This document shows positions 8,496 through 17,660 of a stretch of DNA of 64,000 bases, piece by piece. A program made the position numbers and the translations under genes. Numbering within the stretch: the first letter of the stretch is position 1; each line of letters begins with the position of its first letter. The stretch spans positions 372,001 through 436,000 of the forward strand of contig NZ_LLWC01000008.1 in NCBI RefSeq assembly GCF_001561995.1, written 5' to 3'. This stretch comes from Polycladidibacter hongkongensis. Its GTDB lineage: Bacteria; Pseudomonadota; Alphaproteobacteria; Rhizobiales; Stappiaceae. The notes beneath the pieces were generated by a model. The model did no database searches. It had not been told where the DNA came from and saw nothing but the letters and a program-made list of their open reading frames with translations.

Positions 8496-9278
8496 ATGAG
8501 CGCAGCATCTATCTCCGTCCACGAAGTTTCTTGGGCGCCGAACCGCAAAAATGCGCATGTCTTACATCCCCTTAGCTTTGAACTGGCTGCGGGTAAGACA
8601 CTCGGAGTTGTCGGAGCAAATGGGGCAGGTAAGTCAACATTACTGCGCTTGCTTTACCGTTTTAATAAACCATCCAGTGGAAGTGTTTACGTGCGTGGAA
8701 AAAACATCTGGTCAATCTCCGCAAAAGCAACGGCAAAGATGGTTGCGGCGGTGCTTCAGGAGCAACCAACAGACTTTGCGCTATGTGTGCGAGAGATTGT
8801 GAAATTGGGGCGTACGCCGCATCGTATCGGTCTATCCTCTGGTTGTCAGCAGGATCTCGACATTGTTGAGCATTCCTTGCACACATTGCAGCTGGATGGG
8901 TTGGCAGAGCGCTTGTTTGGCACGCTGTCTGGCGGAGAGCGTCAACGGGTCATGGTGGCCCGCGCGCTGGCGCAGCAACCCTCCCTGTTGATACTGGATG
9001 AACCAACCAATCATCTGGACATTCGCAACCAGCTGGAAATTCTGAAACTTATTGAAAGTCTGGACCTTACCATCGTCACCAGTTTGCATGATCTGAACAT
9101 GGCAGCGCGGGTGTGTGATCAAATTCTGTTATTGGACAGAGGGCGCATGCTCGGGTTTGGGCCACCAAATGAGATCTTATCTCCCGGGTTGGTGTCTCAA
9201 GCATTTCAGGTCCACGCAACGCGCGATCTTCTGCTGAGTAAACAACAATCTCTTCTAACCTTCGATCTTCATTCCTAA
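8496..9278 (+). CDS. FecCD/BtuCD-type ABC importer, ATP-binding protein
   Basis: 260 residues. Walker A GANGAGKSTLL near residue 39, signature LSGGERQRVMVARAL near 145, Walker B LLILDEPTNHLD, switch histidine in TSLHDLNMAARV. This is the FecE/BtuD/FhuC subfamily that drives uptake of iron-siderophores, haem or cobamides. It is the first gene of an ATPase-binding protein-permease operon (gap 10 bp to the next gene). The cobalamin riboswitch upstream points to corrinoid (B12 or cobinamide) uptake. The palindromes just upstream leave room for a metal-linked second control. Confidence 0.93.
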   Translation: MSAASISVHEVSWAPNRKNAHVLHPLSFELAAGKTLGVVGANGAGKSTLLRLLYRFNKPSSGSVYVRGKNIWSISAKATAKMVAAVLQEQPTDFALCVREIVKLGRTPHRIGLSSGCQQDLDIVEHSLHTLQLDGLAERLFGTLSGGERQRVMVARALAQQPSLLILDEPTNHLDIRNQLEILKLIESLDLTIVTSLHDLNMAARVCDQILLLDRGRMLGFGPPNEILSPGLVSQAFQVHATRDLLLSKQQSLLTFDLHS

Positions 9279-9288
9279 GGAAACAACT

Positions 9289-10227
9289 ATGAAAAATTTT
9301 GGATTAGCGCTCGCTGCAGTTGCGCTTACTTCTTCTGCCGCCTTGGCTGAGGTGACAGTGCAAAGCTGCAACCGCACAGTGACATTTGAAAGTGTGCCTC
9401 AGCGTGCGGTCTCGCACGACACCAACATTACCGAGATGATGTTGGCTCTGCAGCTGCAAGAAAAAATGGTTGGCTATACAGGGATCTCCGGTTGGAACAA
9501 GTTGGATGCCGATCTTATTGCTCAAATGACAGCATTGCCGGAGCTCGCGCCCAAGTATCCAAGCAAGGAAGTGCTCATCGGCGCAGATGCAGATTTCCTC
9601 TTTGCCGGGTGGAACTATGGCATGAAGGTTGGAGGTCCGGTTACGCCAGAAACTCTAGAACCCTTTGGTATCAATGTGTATGAGCTAACCGAGAGCTGTA
9701 TTCACCTAGGTGAAAAGCCAAAGGTGTCAATGGAAGACATGTACAATGATCTTCTTAATCTAGGTCGGATTTTTGATGTCGAAGAACGCGCCAAGGCACT
9801 GGTGCAATCGTATAAGGACGACCTTTCCACCTTCAAGGCAAACCTCAATACCTCTGAAACGCCGCTGCGGGTCTTTGTCTATGATAGCGGCGAAGACTCC
9901 CCGTTTACAGCTGGGCGTTATGCGATGCCAACGGCGCTGATTGAGGCAGCAGGGGGCGTTAACGTTTTGGACACGCTGGATAAAAGCTGGGCCCGCGTGA
10001 ACTGGGAAGCAGTTATCGAAGCCAACCCGGAGATCATTGTGATCGTAAATTATGGCGAGGTAACCGCAGAGCAGAAGCGGGCCTTTATGCGAAACAACCC
10101 GGCATTTGCCGAGTTGGATGCTGTGAAAAATGACCGATTCGTTACACTTGACTATGCCGAGGCCACGCCGGGACCACGAAACATCAAAGCCATCAAGAAA
10201 CTCGCTGCTGCATTTTGGGGAAACTAA
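9289..10227 (+). CDS. ABC importer periplasmic substrate-binding protein (BtuF/FepB-type)
   Basis: 312 residues with a clear signal peptide, MKNFGLALAAVALTSSAALA, cleaved before EVTV. It is a class III (cluster A-II) binding protein of two lobes joined by a long helix: RAVSHDTNITEMMLALQL opens the first lobe, and VNYGEVTAEQKRAFMRNNPA followed by FVTLDYAEATPGPR lies in the second. It captures the ligand in the periplasm and delivers it to the permease encoded next. The ligand is inferred to be a corrinoid from the riboswitch, although sequence alone would also fit siderophore or haem. GGAAACAACT precedes the ATG. Confidence 0.88.
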   Translation: MKNFGLALAAVALTSSAALAEVTVQSCNRTVTFESVPQRAVSHDTNITEMMLALQLQEKMVGYTGISGWNKLDADLIAQMTALPELAPKYPSKEVLIGADADFLFAGWNYGMKVGGPVTPETLEPFGINVYELTESCIHLGEKPKVSMEDMYNDLLNLGRIFDVEERAKALVQSYKDDLSTFKANLNTSETPLRVFVYDSGEDSPFTAGRYAMPTALIEAAGGVNVLDTLDKSWARVNWEAVIEANPEIIVIVNYGEVTAEQKRAFMRNNPAFAELDAVKNDRFVTLDYAEATPGPRNIKAIKKLAAAFWGN

Positions 10228-10231
10228 CAAT

Positions 10232-11287
10232 ATGAGCGAAGGTGCCAGCGTTCTCGCAGCTCACAAAGCTGCCACCACTTTTTCTTTGGTACAGATTATA
10301 TGTGCGGGCTTCGCTGCGCTGGTGCTTTCTGTCTACCTAGCGGTCTCTGTAGGCGCGGTCACCATTTCAATGGAGGCCGTATGGGGCATTCTTGTGAATA
10401 AACTCTTGCCTGGCATGGTTGAGCCGAGCTGGTCGTTAGGGCGCGAAAAAATCCTCTGGGAAATTCGCCTGCCACGAGCCTTGCTGGCGATCATGGTTGG
10501 GGCCGGTCTCTCCATCGTGGGCGCGTGTTTACAATCCGCTACCCGCAATCCTTTGGCCGATCCGCACCTGATCGGCATCTCGGCCGGAGGCGCGCTTGGG
10601 GCCGTGTTAGCCCTGTTGCATACTGGATTGTTTTTGGGGTTGTTAACCGTGCCGCTCCTGGCATTTGCGGGCGCGCTTGGGGCTACGCTCTTGGTGATCA
10701 GCCTTGCCAAGTTTACCAGCGCGATGAGCGCTGATCGCCTTGTGTTGACGGGCGTTGCTGTCAGCTTCGTGCTGATGGCCGGCGTCAATATTCTAATTTT
10801 TCTGGCAGACCCGCGAGCCACTCACAGCGTGGTCTACTGGATGCTAGGCGGATTGGGGTTGGCGCAATGGAGCCACCTGATCTATCCACTCGCAGTGTTG
10901 TTGCCTTGCAGCCTTTGGCTGTGGTCGCGCGCCGGATACTTTAACGCCATGACCATTGGCGACGAAACAGCCACAACTCTTGGCATTCCAGTGGGAAAAT
11001 TCCGGCTGGAGGCATTTGTGATTGGGGCTCTTATTACTGGCGTGATGGTGGCATTTTCCGGGATGATCGGGTTTGTTGGGTTGATGGTGCCGCACATTGT
11101 ACGCTTGTTTGTAGGTGGCGATTACCATCGCTTGATCCCGGTTTCTGCCTTGTTCGGTGCCATATTTTTGTTGTTGGCAGATGTGTGTTCCCGCACCGTA
11201 ATGAAACCAGAAGATATGCCTATCGGTATTGTAACCGGCCTTGTTGGCGGTGTTTTCTTCATTTGGCTGTTGCGCGAGAAGGCCTGA
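10232..11287 (+). CDS. FecCD/BtuC-family ABC importer permease
   Basis: 351 residues with about ten membrane helices. Family hallmarks are REKILWEIRLPRALLAIMVG, GACLQSATRNPLADPHLIGI near residue 100, and GFVGLMVPHIVRLFVGGDYH near 280, followed by DVCSRTVMKPEDMPIGIVTG. Start taken at the ATG at 10232, 4 bp after the binding-protein stop; the frame is open further upstream, but only inside the preceding gene. A single permease gene implies a BtuC-like homodimer. It completes the importer. No further gene follows in the operon. Confidence 0.93.
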   Translation: MSEGASVLAAHKAATTFSLVQIICAGFAALVLSVYLAVSVGAVTISMEAVWGILVNKLLPGMVEPSWSLGREKILWEIRLPRALLAIMVGAGLSIVGACLQSATRNPLADPHLIGISAGGALGAVLALLHTGLFLGLLTVPLLAFAGALGATLLVISLAKFTSAMSADRLVLTGVAVSFVLMAGVNILIFLADPRATHSVVYWMLGGLGLAQWSHLIYPLAVLLPCSLWLWSRAGYFNAMTIGDETATTLGIPVGKFRLEAFVIGALITGVMVAFSGMIGFVGLMVPHIVRLFVGGDYHRLIPVSALFGAIFLLLADVCSRTVMKPEDMPIGIVTGLVGGVFFIWLLREKA

Positions 11288-11639
11288 GCAAGCCGATACA
11301 AATTGCCGGAAATCGGGTTGCTTCTCAAGGTAGAGAACGTCTTTAGGCTTGATACTTTTCCAGCCAGATTGTTAGGCTCTGCCGTTCTTTTTGCTTTAAA
11401 CACGAAGTGATCTGGGCCTCAACCAAGCTGAGGTCCTCGGAGAAATGTGACCGGTAATATGAAGGAGGAATACTTCGACATATTTACTTCAGTCCATTTA
11501 ATTGAAGCACCCCACCGTAATTAGATACAAGCAAAATTATAGTTGACTCATAAATTCAAGTAATTAAATATACCATTGCTGATTTCAGCGGGCCCGATGT
11601 TTCGGCAACGATTTTCCATATGTTTTTTAGGAAGTATCG
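11288..11639. other. 352-bp intergenic region upstream of the TonB receptor
   Basis: No gene seen. The right half is AT-rich and should hold the receptor promoter; a possible iron-response site is annotated inside it. Confidence 0.5.
11544..11558. promoter_or_regulatory. Candidate RirA-type iron-responsive (IRO) site
   Basis: The spacing TGA-N9-TCA matches the core described for rhizobial RirA boxes. It lies 82 bp upstream of the haem-receptor start in AT-rich DNA. The motif is short and occurs by chance, so support comes mainly from position and from the expected iron control of the downstream genes. Confidence 0.3.
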
Positions 11640-13955
11640 ATGCTAAAAACTGTTGTAGTGTCATTGGGGGCCATCAAGACTTTTTGCCCTCAATTCCAAG
11701 CTCGGCTTGGGGTGCGGATAGCAAGTATTATTTGCTGCTGCATTTTATGGAATTCGCTCCCAGCCAACGCCCAGAGCATTAAAGAAAAGCAAGATCCACC
11801 TGAGAAAAAGGCGGATGCAGCAACTATAGAGCTTGCACCTGTTGTATTGTCTAGTCCTGATGATGCGCCAGAGGGTTGGCAAGGTGCGCCCGAGTGGGTC
11901 TACGGCACTCCTGCGGCTATCAGTGTCATAGGCCGAGAGAAAGTTGCTCAGGAAAACGTACGTTCAACGGCAGATTTGCTTGAGGATGTTGCTGGCGTTG
12001 CCGTAGCGGATAACCCGCAAGACCCCGGGATTTCGATCAATATCCGCGGTTTGCAAGATCAAAACCGTGTCAACGTAATGATTGATGGAGCTCGGCAGAA
12101 TTTCCAGAAGGCTGGTCATGCTTCAACAGGGAAAGTGTATATAGATCAATCATTTGTTCGCCAAATAGCGATTGAGAAGTCTGCAAAAACTGGAGTGGGT
12201 GGAGCAGGGGCAATTGGCGGCTTGGTGAACTTTCGCAGCATTCAAGCTAGCGACATATTAACCACCGGAAACGATTTTGGTGTTGAAGCGAAAGCAGCAA
12301 CCGGAACGAATGCCTACAACTTTAATGGGAATATCGCTGCTGCCTATAAAATTAATGATGCCATTAGCGTTGTTGCAGGCATCAGCAAAAAGAGCCTAAG
12401 CACATACAAAGCTGGCAAAAGCGGTAATTTGCGCGAAAACAGACATGGCGACCCGGTTGTCTTCACTGGGTCAAAGAGCTTGTCTTGGCTAACGAAGGTG
12501 AATTTCTCACCTGACAACGATCATTCGGCAGAGCTTTCTGTGTTGGGCTTCAATGATGATGTCAGTTCATCGACGATTTATGGAACCTATCCAATTCACT
12601 CAAAGATTTCTAACACCACTGGAACATTTAGATATAGGTGGAACCCTGAAAGCAGCTTTTTCGACCTTAAGACCCATTTTTGGGCAAACAGGACACATAA
12701 TGACGAGTATATGCCTGCAAGGAGCAAGAGAAGCGCAATTGATACTGACTATGTGATGAACTCCTTTGGAGGAAGCTTGGAGAACATCAGCCAGTTCAGT
12801 CTTAGCAATGCAGACATTGTCTGGACTTATGGTTTGGAAGCCTTTCGCGATTTTGCTGAAACCTCACCTGTTAGTCATGATCCAAGTGAAGACCCTCACA
12901 AAGTCTGGTTTGGGTCAGAACCATCAGGGATGCGGAGCGTCCTGAGTGGATTTAGTAATTTAAATGTTTCTCTGGACCAATTCATCGAACTTGGTGCAGG
13001 GTTACGATACGACTACTACAAGCTTAATGGCACGGCCAAAGTCGTAAGTGAGGTTGACTTTGCTATGAATATGACTTCGTTCAACGCACTGTCAGCTTCT
13101 TCCAAAGGATCTCGAATTTCCCCTGAAGTCCACTTAGCAATCAACCCGATTGAAGGTATCCAGCTTTTCGGAAAATACTCAGAGGCTATACGCTTCCCGA
13201 CTATCATGGAAACCTATCTAGGTGGCAAGCACATCGGGTCGGTTCCAGTCGCCTTCCAACCCAATACAGAGCTGGAGCCAGAACTAGCTAAAACATGGGA
13301 AGCAGGTCTGAATGCTTCAGTCGACAGTTTGTTGTTCGAGGATGACCGGTTTCGGCTTAAAACAACGTACTTCAAGAGAGTTGTTAGCAACTATATTACA
13401 AGAGGTTATAGGAAAAGAATAGTTGGAGTGTCAGGTGTTCCCCGCTATGAGCTCCCCTTTAACGCAATTGGCTATGTTAACTTGATTGATCCAGTCGCTA
13501 TGGAAGGAATTGAGGCTGATATCAACTACGATGCCGGGTTTGTATTTGCGAGCCTTGGCGTCTCGAAAACTTTTTTTGATATTGCTCGTGCTCGTTATGC
13601 AAGTAAAGCTGATGGTGTCCCAGATACAGTGAATGATGCGATTTTTGCTCAGAATGTTCCTCCCGAGACCAAAGTAGTGGCTACAGGCGGAGTGCGATTA
13701 CTCGACAAGGCGTTGGAGCTGGGCGCGCGTTACGCGCATGTAGTGCCCCAAAAGCAGCTAGGAGCTAGTGCAACATCATACCATTTAAAGCAATTCTCTG
13801 TGATCGACTTGTTTGGCAGCTACAAGTTCAATAAAAATGCGCAGCTAAACATTAACGTCGATAACCTCCTGGACACTGCTTATGTCGATCCAATGACATC
13901 AGACTTTCCCTCACCAGGAAGGACAGTAAGTGCTTCCTTGAACATCAAGTTTTAA
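11640..13955 (+). CDS. TonB-dependent haem/haemophore receptor (HasR-like)
   Basis: 771 residues. A signal segment (IICCCILWNSLPANA) ends near residue 44, followed by a probable TonB box near 65 (IELAPVVLSS), a plug domain about 75-200 (VRSTADLLEDVAGVAV, ISINIRGLQDQNRVNVMIDG, GAGAIGGLVNFRS), then a 22-strand beta-barrel ending in an aromatic-poor terminal strand (VSASLNIKF). The extracellular haem-receptor signature is recognisable in degenerate form as IRFPTIMETYLGG followed by QPNTELEPELAKTWEAG (compare FRAP and NPNL motifs). It should import haem across the outer membrane using TonB energy. The haemophore gene directly downstream supports a HasR-like role. TAGGAAG precedes the ATG. Confidence 0.9.
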   Translation: MLKTVVVSLGAIKTFCPQFQARLGVRIASIICCCILWNSLPANAQSIKEKQDPPEKKADAATIELAPVVLSSPDDAPEGWQGAPEWVYGTPAAISVIGREKVAQENVRSTADLLEDVAGVAVADNPQDPGISINIRGLQDQNRVNVMIDGARQNFQKAGHASTGKVYIDQSFVRQIAIEKSAKTGVGGAGAIGGLVNFRSIQASDILTTGNDFGVEAKAATGTNAYNFNGNIAAAYKINDAISVVAGISKKSLSTYKAGKSGNLRENRHGDPVVFTGSKSLSWLTKVNFSPDNDHSAELSVLGFNDDVSSSTIYGTYPIHSKISNTTGTFRYRWNPESSFFDLKTHFWANRTHNDEYMPARSKRSAIDTDYVMNSFGGSLENISQFSLSNADIVWTYGLEAFRDFAETSPVSHDPSEDPHKVWFGSEPSGMRSVLSGFSNLNVSLDQFIELGAGLRYDYYKLNGTAKVVSEVDFAMNMTSFNALSASSKGSRISPEVHLAINPIEGIQLFGKYSEAIRFPTIMETYLGGKHIGSVPVAFQPNTELEPELAKTWEAGLNASVDSLLFEDDRFRLKTTYFKRVVSNYITRGYRKRIVGVSGVPRYELPFNAIGYVNLIDPVAMEGIEADINYDAGFVFASLGVSKTFFDIARARYASKADGVPDTVNDAIFAQNVPPETKVVATGGVRLLDKALELGARYAHVVPQKQLGASATSYHLKQFSVIDLFGSYKFNKNAQLNINVDNLLDTAYVDPMTSDFPSPGRTVSASLNIKF

Positions 13956-13996
13956 ACTAGCTTTGCCAGCCAGCGTAGCGCCAGCCTGCCATAAAC

Positions 13997-14039
13997 GATC
14001 GCAAGTTGCGCGATCCTCTCTCACCAGCCCTTTTTGGGC
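13997..14039 (+). other. Two small hairpins between receptor and haemophore genes
   Basis: GATCGC/GCGATC arms at 13997-14015 and GCCC-TTTTT-GGGC at 14027-14039. They lie in the 106-bp gap just before the haemophore ribosome site (GTGAGG). They could set the receptor-to-haemophore expression ratio by attenuation or RNA processing. Inference only. Confidence 0.35.
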
Positions 14040-14061
14040 AAAACTCTAAAGTGAGGTTACA

Positions 14062-14838
14062 ATGGCTGTAACAATTGATCTAACCGATGCTAATAGTGAT
14101 GGTGTTGGTGTCGACATCGCAGCTTACTTTGCGGACTTTAATCAGAGCTTTGACATGACCGGTTGGGGGCATTTCTCCGGCAACCCATTCGACTTCAGTG
14201 GTAATAACTATGCCGGTACAAATGGCTCTGGTCTCCTACCATTCATTAGTGATAGTGCCCAATCATTTGTCGTAGATTCTGGCAGTGCAGGCGACGTTAA
14301 TTATAGCCTTGGCACCCACCAACTAAGCGGTTCTGTTGATGGCGTTTCCTTTGGACATGGCCTAAACTATTCTTCAAGTTCAGATAGCTTCTCTCACACA
14401 ACAACAGACATTGGCATCACTGGCCTTGGCATAACAGGTTCTGGTGCGGGCAACCCTGTCCATGACCTTGTTTATGGCTTGATGAAAAACAACACCAGTG
14501 CACTTGAGGCTCAATTGAGTGCCAATGATTTGGTCATCAATGGGAGTGATGGTGCCGATAGTATCCAAGGCTATGCAGGTGATGACACCCTGACAGGCAA
14601 TGGTGGAGACGATATCTTCGTATTCGCCACCGGCTCCGGGAACGATACAATTACGGATCTGACAGTCGGTGATAAAATAGATGTTTATGATGCTTGGAAC
14701 GGCGTCACGGAGTTTGCTGATTTGATTATCGACTATGCGTCAGATGTCGGAAATGCAATCATTTCGATAGCAGGTGCAACCGACACCATTACTGTTGAGG
14801 GTTATAGTTCCGGTTTAGATGATGGCTTCTTCGTTTAG
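14062..14838 (+). CDS. hasA: HasA-type haemophore with C-terminal RTX repeats (secreted haem-binding protein)
   Basis: 258 residues, no N-terminal signal peptide. Residues about 1-155 align with the HasA fold: WGHFSGNPFDFSGNNYAGT, then DVNYSLGTHQLSGSVDGVSF, and VHDLVYGLMKNNTSALEAQL, which parallels VHQVVYGLMSGDTGALETAL of Serratia HasA. Y81 and H86 match the haem-ligand Tyr and its hydrogen-bonded His (Y75/H83 in Serratia), with the intervening loop three residues shorter; H37 is the likely H32 equivalent. Residues about 161-200 carry RTX calcium-binding nonapeptides (GSDGADSIQ, GYAGDDTLT, GNGGDDIFV), and the end DDGFFV suits type I secretion. Classical HasA has no RTX block, so this is a domain fusion. 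No HasDE secretion genes lie in the window. It should strip haem from host or environmental proteins for the receptor upstream. Confidence 0.85.
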   Translation: MAVTIDLTDANSDGVGVDIAAYFADFNQSFDMTGWGHFSGNPFDFSGNNYAGTNGSGLLPFISDSAQSFVVDSGSAGDVNYSLGTHQLSGSVDGVSFGHGLNYSSSSDSFSHTTTDIGITGLGITGSGAGNPVHDLVYGLMKNNTSALEAQLSANDLVINGSDGADSIQGYAGDDTLTGNGGDDIFVFATGSGNDTITDLTVGDKIDVYDAWNGVTEFADLIIDYASDVGNAIISIAGATDTITVEGYSSGLDDGFFV

Positions 14839-15136
14839 TGCGCAGCTTGCCTGCCCTCTACTTGGCATAATCAGGCGTGGCGGCATCCGCTGTCACGCAC
14901 TGACATAGGTTTAGCAAGCATCGCCGTCACTTTAACTCGCTGTAGCGCAACCTATTTCGCCTTGCTCCCGGGGATCAAACGATCGCGAACTGATCCAGAA
15001 GCTAATGAGCCAATGCCGGAAGGCTGTGGTAGCAAACAGGAAGGTGCAAAGGTTAAAGCAAAAGAGTGTCAGCTTTTTTGCGCGCCTTAGCTATGTAGCA
15101 AAGCCCCGTTCTGCTCCTCACACCCAACCAACGCGA
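14839..15136. other. About 300 bp with no gene recognised
   Basis: No supportable ORF. This is the gap between the haemophore (+) and TPR (-) genes. No clear bidirectional terminator was found by eye. Confidence 0.4.
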
Positions 15137-15586
15137 CTATTTCACATAGTTTGTTGCGCGAATGGTTTGCTCTAGCTTCGAGCGTTCTTTGCATCCCGCT
15201 GGGCACAGCTTCTTTAACTTCTTTAGGTTTTCTTCTGCAGCAGAAAGGTCTCCAAGCAACAGGAAGAGTTCCCCTTGATACTCTAGGGCGCCCATATGTG
15301 TTGGCTGCAACTGCAACGCCTTATTGTAAAGCTCTCCTGCCTTGCCATATTCCCCTAGTTTTCTGTAGGTGAAACCAAGAAGATTTAACGTGTCAGCATC
15401 GGGTGGCTCTAGGGCGCCCGCAGTCTCCAGTACCTTCAGCGCGTCATCGTATCGCTCTGCTTTGATTAGCTCTGTAGCTTGGGTAAACAGCTCATTCTTC
15501 TCTTGTGTCGCTTCGTCTTCCCATTCCGCCATTGCTCTTGTTGTCAGTCCGATGATCACCGCAATGGCAAGAGACAAACGTTTCAT
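15137..15586 (-). CDS. Small periplasmic TPR-repeat protein
   Basis: 149 residues from the ATG at 15586, chosen because AAGGACG precedes it and it gives a clean signal peptide (MKRLSLAIAVIIGLTTRAMA, cleaved before EWED). The mature part consists of about three tetratricopeptide helix pairs: LIKAERYDDALKVLETAGAL, NLLGFTYRKLGEYGKAGELY and YQGELFLLLGDLSAAEENLK. A late CPAGC pair may form a disulfide or bind metal. TPR proteins act as docking modules. It lies 95 bp downstream of the di-haem peroxidase gene on the same strand, so it probably assists that enzyme or its maturation. The function itself is not known. Confidence 0.75.
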   Translation of the reverse strand: MKRLSLAIAVIIGLTTRAMAEWEDEATQEKNELFTQATELIKAERYDDALKVLETAGALEPPDADTLNLLGFTYRKLGEYGKAGELYNKALQLQPTHMGALEYQGELFLLLGDLSAAEENLKKLKKLCPAGCKERSKLEQTIRATNYVK

Positions 15587-15680
15587 TGATTTCGTCCTTC
15601 TCACTCTTCACAGCTTTGAGATGAGGTCCAAACCAGAGCCAAAAGGCGCTGGTTTGTCCCCCCCACCTGTCACTAATGCC

Positions 15681-17660
15681 CTAATTCCCTAGGAAATCTG
15701 CGAATTGCATCACCGGTTCCCCGCCATCTCTGCCAGTCTCCTTCAAGTGAAGGCGTTGCTGGGTTTTTCCATCTGCGGCAAGCCCATTTGGAATGTCGAG
15801 CGAAGGGCCATCAAACGGAGCCGAGCGTTTCAGGACGCGTTCATCAGTGAGGGTCTCCAAAAAAGCTACCAGTGCGTCGATGTCCCGGTCACTCATCCCA
15901 AGTTGACCGATTCCCAAATCCATTTGAGAAGCTTGTGCTATCCCGTCTCTGGCAACATAGTCATGGAAGTCTCCGCCACGGTTGTAGAACTGAACAACTT
16001 GCCTCAGCGTCGCATAGCCGTGGTTATGAAAATATGGGGCTGTTAGCGCGACATTCCGCAGTGTTGGAATTTTGAAAGCTCCCTTTGCTGCAGTTGGTTC
16101 CCCACGTGCGATTGTAGGGACTTCTTCTGCATGCCCGGCTTCGGCAACATAAAGACTTGCCAATTCTGTATTGGAAATTTCCTTAAGTGGCATCGTCTTC
16201 AACATCGCTTGTGACAAAGGATGCCCCCAAGGGTCCGTATCTCCTTGGCCAAGGTCTGCGTCCCATGCAGTTACACCGATGTTGTAAAACCCTTGATCGT
16301 AAACACGGACGCCACAATCAGCTGTTGTCATGCGTTCGATCTCTTCAGGTGGCTGGAACGCAGGCGTTACATCCGTATTGTTGAAGCCAGTTACCGAAGT
16401 TCTGTACACCGCACCGGTGAACTCTGGGCCGTTATGGCAGTCCGCGCAGCCGTGCTGCTCAAACAGTTCTTCGCCACGCTTTTCTTGCTCATTCAGCAAT
16501 CCGGATTTGCCCGCTGCCAAGTTGTCAAAATGTCGATCAAGCTTGGAATCGTCGGACACCAGCATCGCAAGGTATTCGCGCACAGCAAGGCCAAAGAACA
16601 AGCTGAAGTTTCTTTCTATTTGAGTATACCCATCAGCGCTTCGGTAGTCAGTGGCGGCCCACCATTGAGGCTGGAAAGCGTCTTTGACCATCTGACGATA
16701 GGTCCCCCTAAGCCCTTGCGCTTCAGCAAGTTCACCTAGCAAGCTGTCTTCTGCATGGACAACCTGCTTCGCCAATGGTGTTGCGTCCAATAGATCGCGC
16801 CCGATATCCGCTGTTGTACGCCCAACATGTGACATCTCGATATTATCGACAATCGGCGCAACTGCCAGAGAAGCAAGGGACGCGTTGGGAATGCGGACTG
16901 GCGTTTCGACAACTTCACCTGCTTCAGTAAGCTTCGCAAGTCGGGCGTCAGGGTCTCTCACGCCCCAGTTGTTGACGCCATTAAAAATTGCCTCGGCGCG
17001 GCCATCCCAAAAGTTGCGGTGGTAGAAAACTGCATTGATCACGCTCGGCGCCGCGCGTGCGGTGATCGCTCGAGCCCCTTTCACCGACACGTCTTCAACT
17101 TTTGCCTTGCGGTATACATCCGGCACAATACCTTGAGAGCCTATATTTTCGTTAATGATACGAATATGCCCCAGTTTTCGGTCTGCCGGATCGTTAGGCA
17201 TCGCAAATGGGAATGATGCCATGCTCAGATTTTCGACAAAGGACTGCCCTGTCGCGCGAGGATCAGCGCCAGCGGAAAAGTGACAGGATGCGCAAGCTTG
17301 CACCCCATCACTGCCAACCTGCATATCCCAAAACAAGGCCTTCCCCAACTTCGCCGCGATGATCGGGTCTTTTACAAAGTCCGCTAGATTTTCTGGTGTT
17401 GGTACCGGCCATCCTTTAAGTGAGCCTGGGCCAATGTTGTCGTCATCTTGGATTTGGCCCTTGTAACGAGCGAAGAATGCATCTTCGATATTACACTCCC
17501 CTTCTCTAGGAAAAGGGCCAGTATCTCTATGGCCATCATTAGCATAAATGCTTGTTGTGGAGAAAAAGACACTGATGATTAGAGCAACAGATATTTTTAC
17601 TGTAATACTTACGGGTGAAATAAAGCTCGATAATTGGAGGTATGCTTTGCTTGGCGTCAT
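15681..17660 (-). CDS. Long di-haem cytochrome c peroxidase (MauG/CcpA family)
   Basis: About 659 residues from the ATG at 17660 (MTPSKAYLQ), chosen for the nearby GGAA; upstream in-frame ATGs at 17672 and 17711 are possible. A signal segment (ISVALIISVFFSTTSIYA) targets it to the periplasm. Two haem c sites are visible: CASCH near residue 123 and CADCH near 400. Family signatures are FWDMQVGSDGVQACASCHFS and FKIPTLRNVALTAPYFHNHG. Typical members are about 330-400 residues. The extra length here lies mostly between the two haem motifs. It would reduce peroxide or oxidise a protein or organic substrate. Its place beside a haem-uptake pair and a TPR protein suggests a co-acquired module. The partner and substrate are unknown. 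Confidence 0.85.
   Translation of the reverse strand: MTPSKAYLQLSSFISPVSITVKISVALIISVFFSTTSIYANDGHRDTGPFPREGECNIEDAFFARYKGQIQDDDNIGPGSLKGWPVPTPENLADFVKDPIIAAKLGKALFWDMQVGSDGVQACASCHFSAGADPRATGQSFVENLSMASFPFAMPNDPADRKLGHIRIINENIGSQGIVPDVYRKAKVEDVSVKGARAITARAAPSVINAVFYHRNFWDGRAEAIFNGVNNWGVRDPDARLAKLTEAGEVVETPVRIPNASLASLAVAPIVDNIEMSHVGRTTADIGRDLLDATPLAKQVVHAEDSLLGELAEAQGLRGTYRQMVKDAFQPQWWAATDYRSADGYTQIERNFSLFFGLAVREYLAMLVSDDSKLDRHFDNLAAGKSGLLNEQEKRGEELFEQHGCADCHNGPEFTGAVYRTSVTGFNNTDVTPAFQPPEEIERMTTADCGVRVYDQGFYNIGVTAWDADLGQGDTDPWGHPLSQAMLKTMPLKEISNTELASLYVAEAGHAEEVPTIARGEPTAAKGAFKIPTLRNVALTAPYFHNHGYATLRQVVQFYNRGGDFHDYVARDGIAQASQMDLGIGQLGMSDRDIDALVAFLETLTDERVLKRSAPFDGPSLDIPNGLAADGKTQQRLHLKETGRDGGEPVMQFADFLGN

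Noticed and set aside
14062-14838. RTX toxin or calcium-dependent adhesin
   Set aside because: Only three nonapeptides are present, and the N-terminal 155 residues match HasA at the haem-ligand positions.
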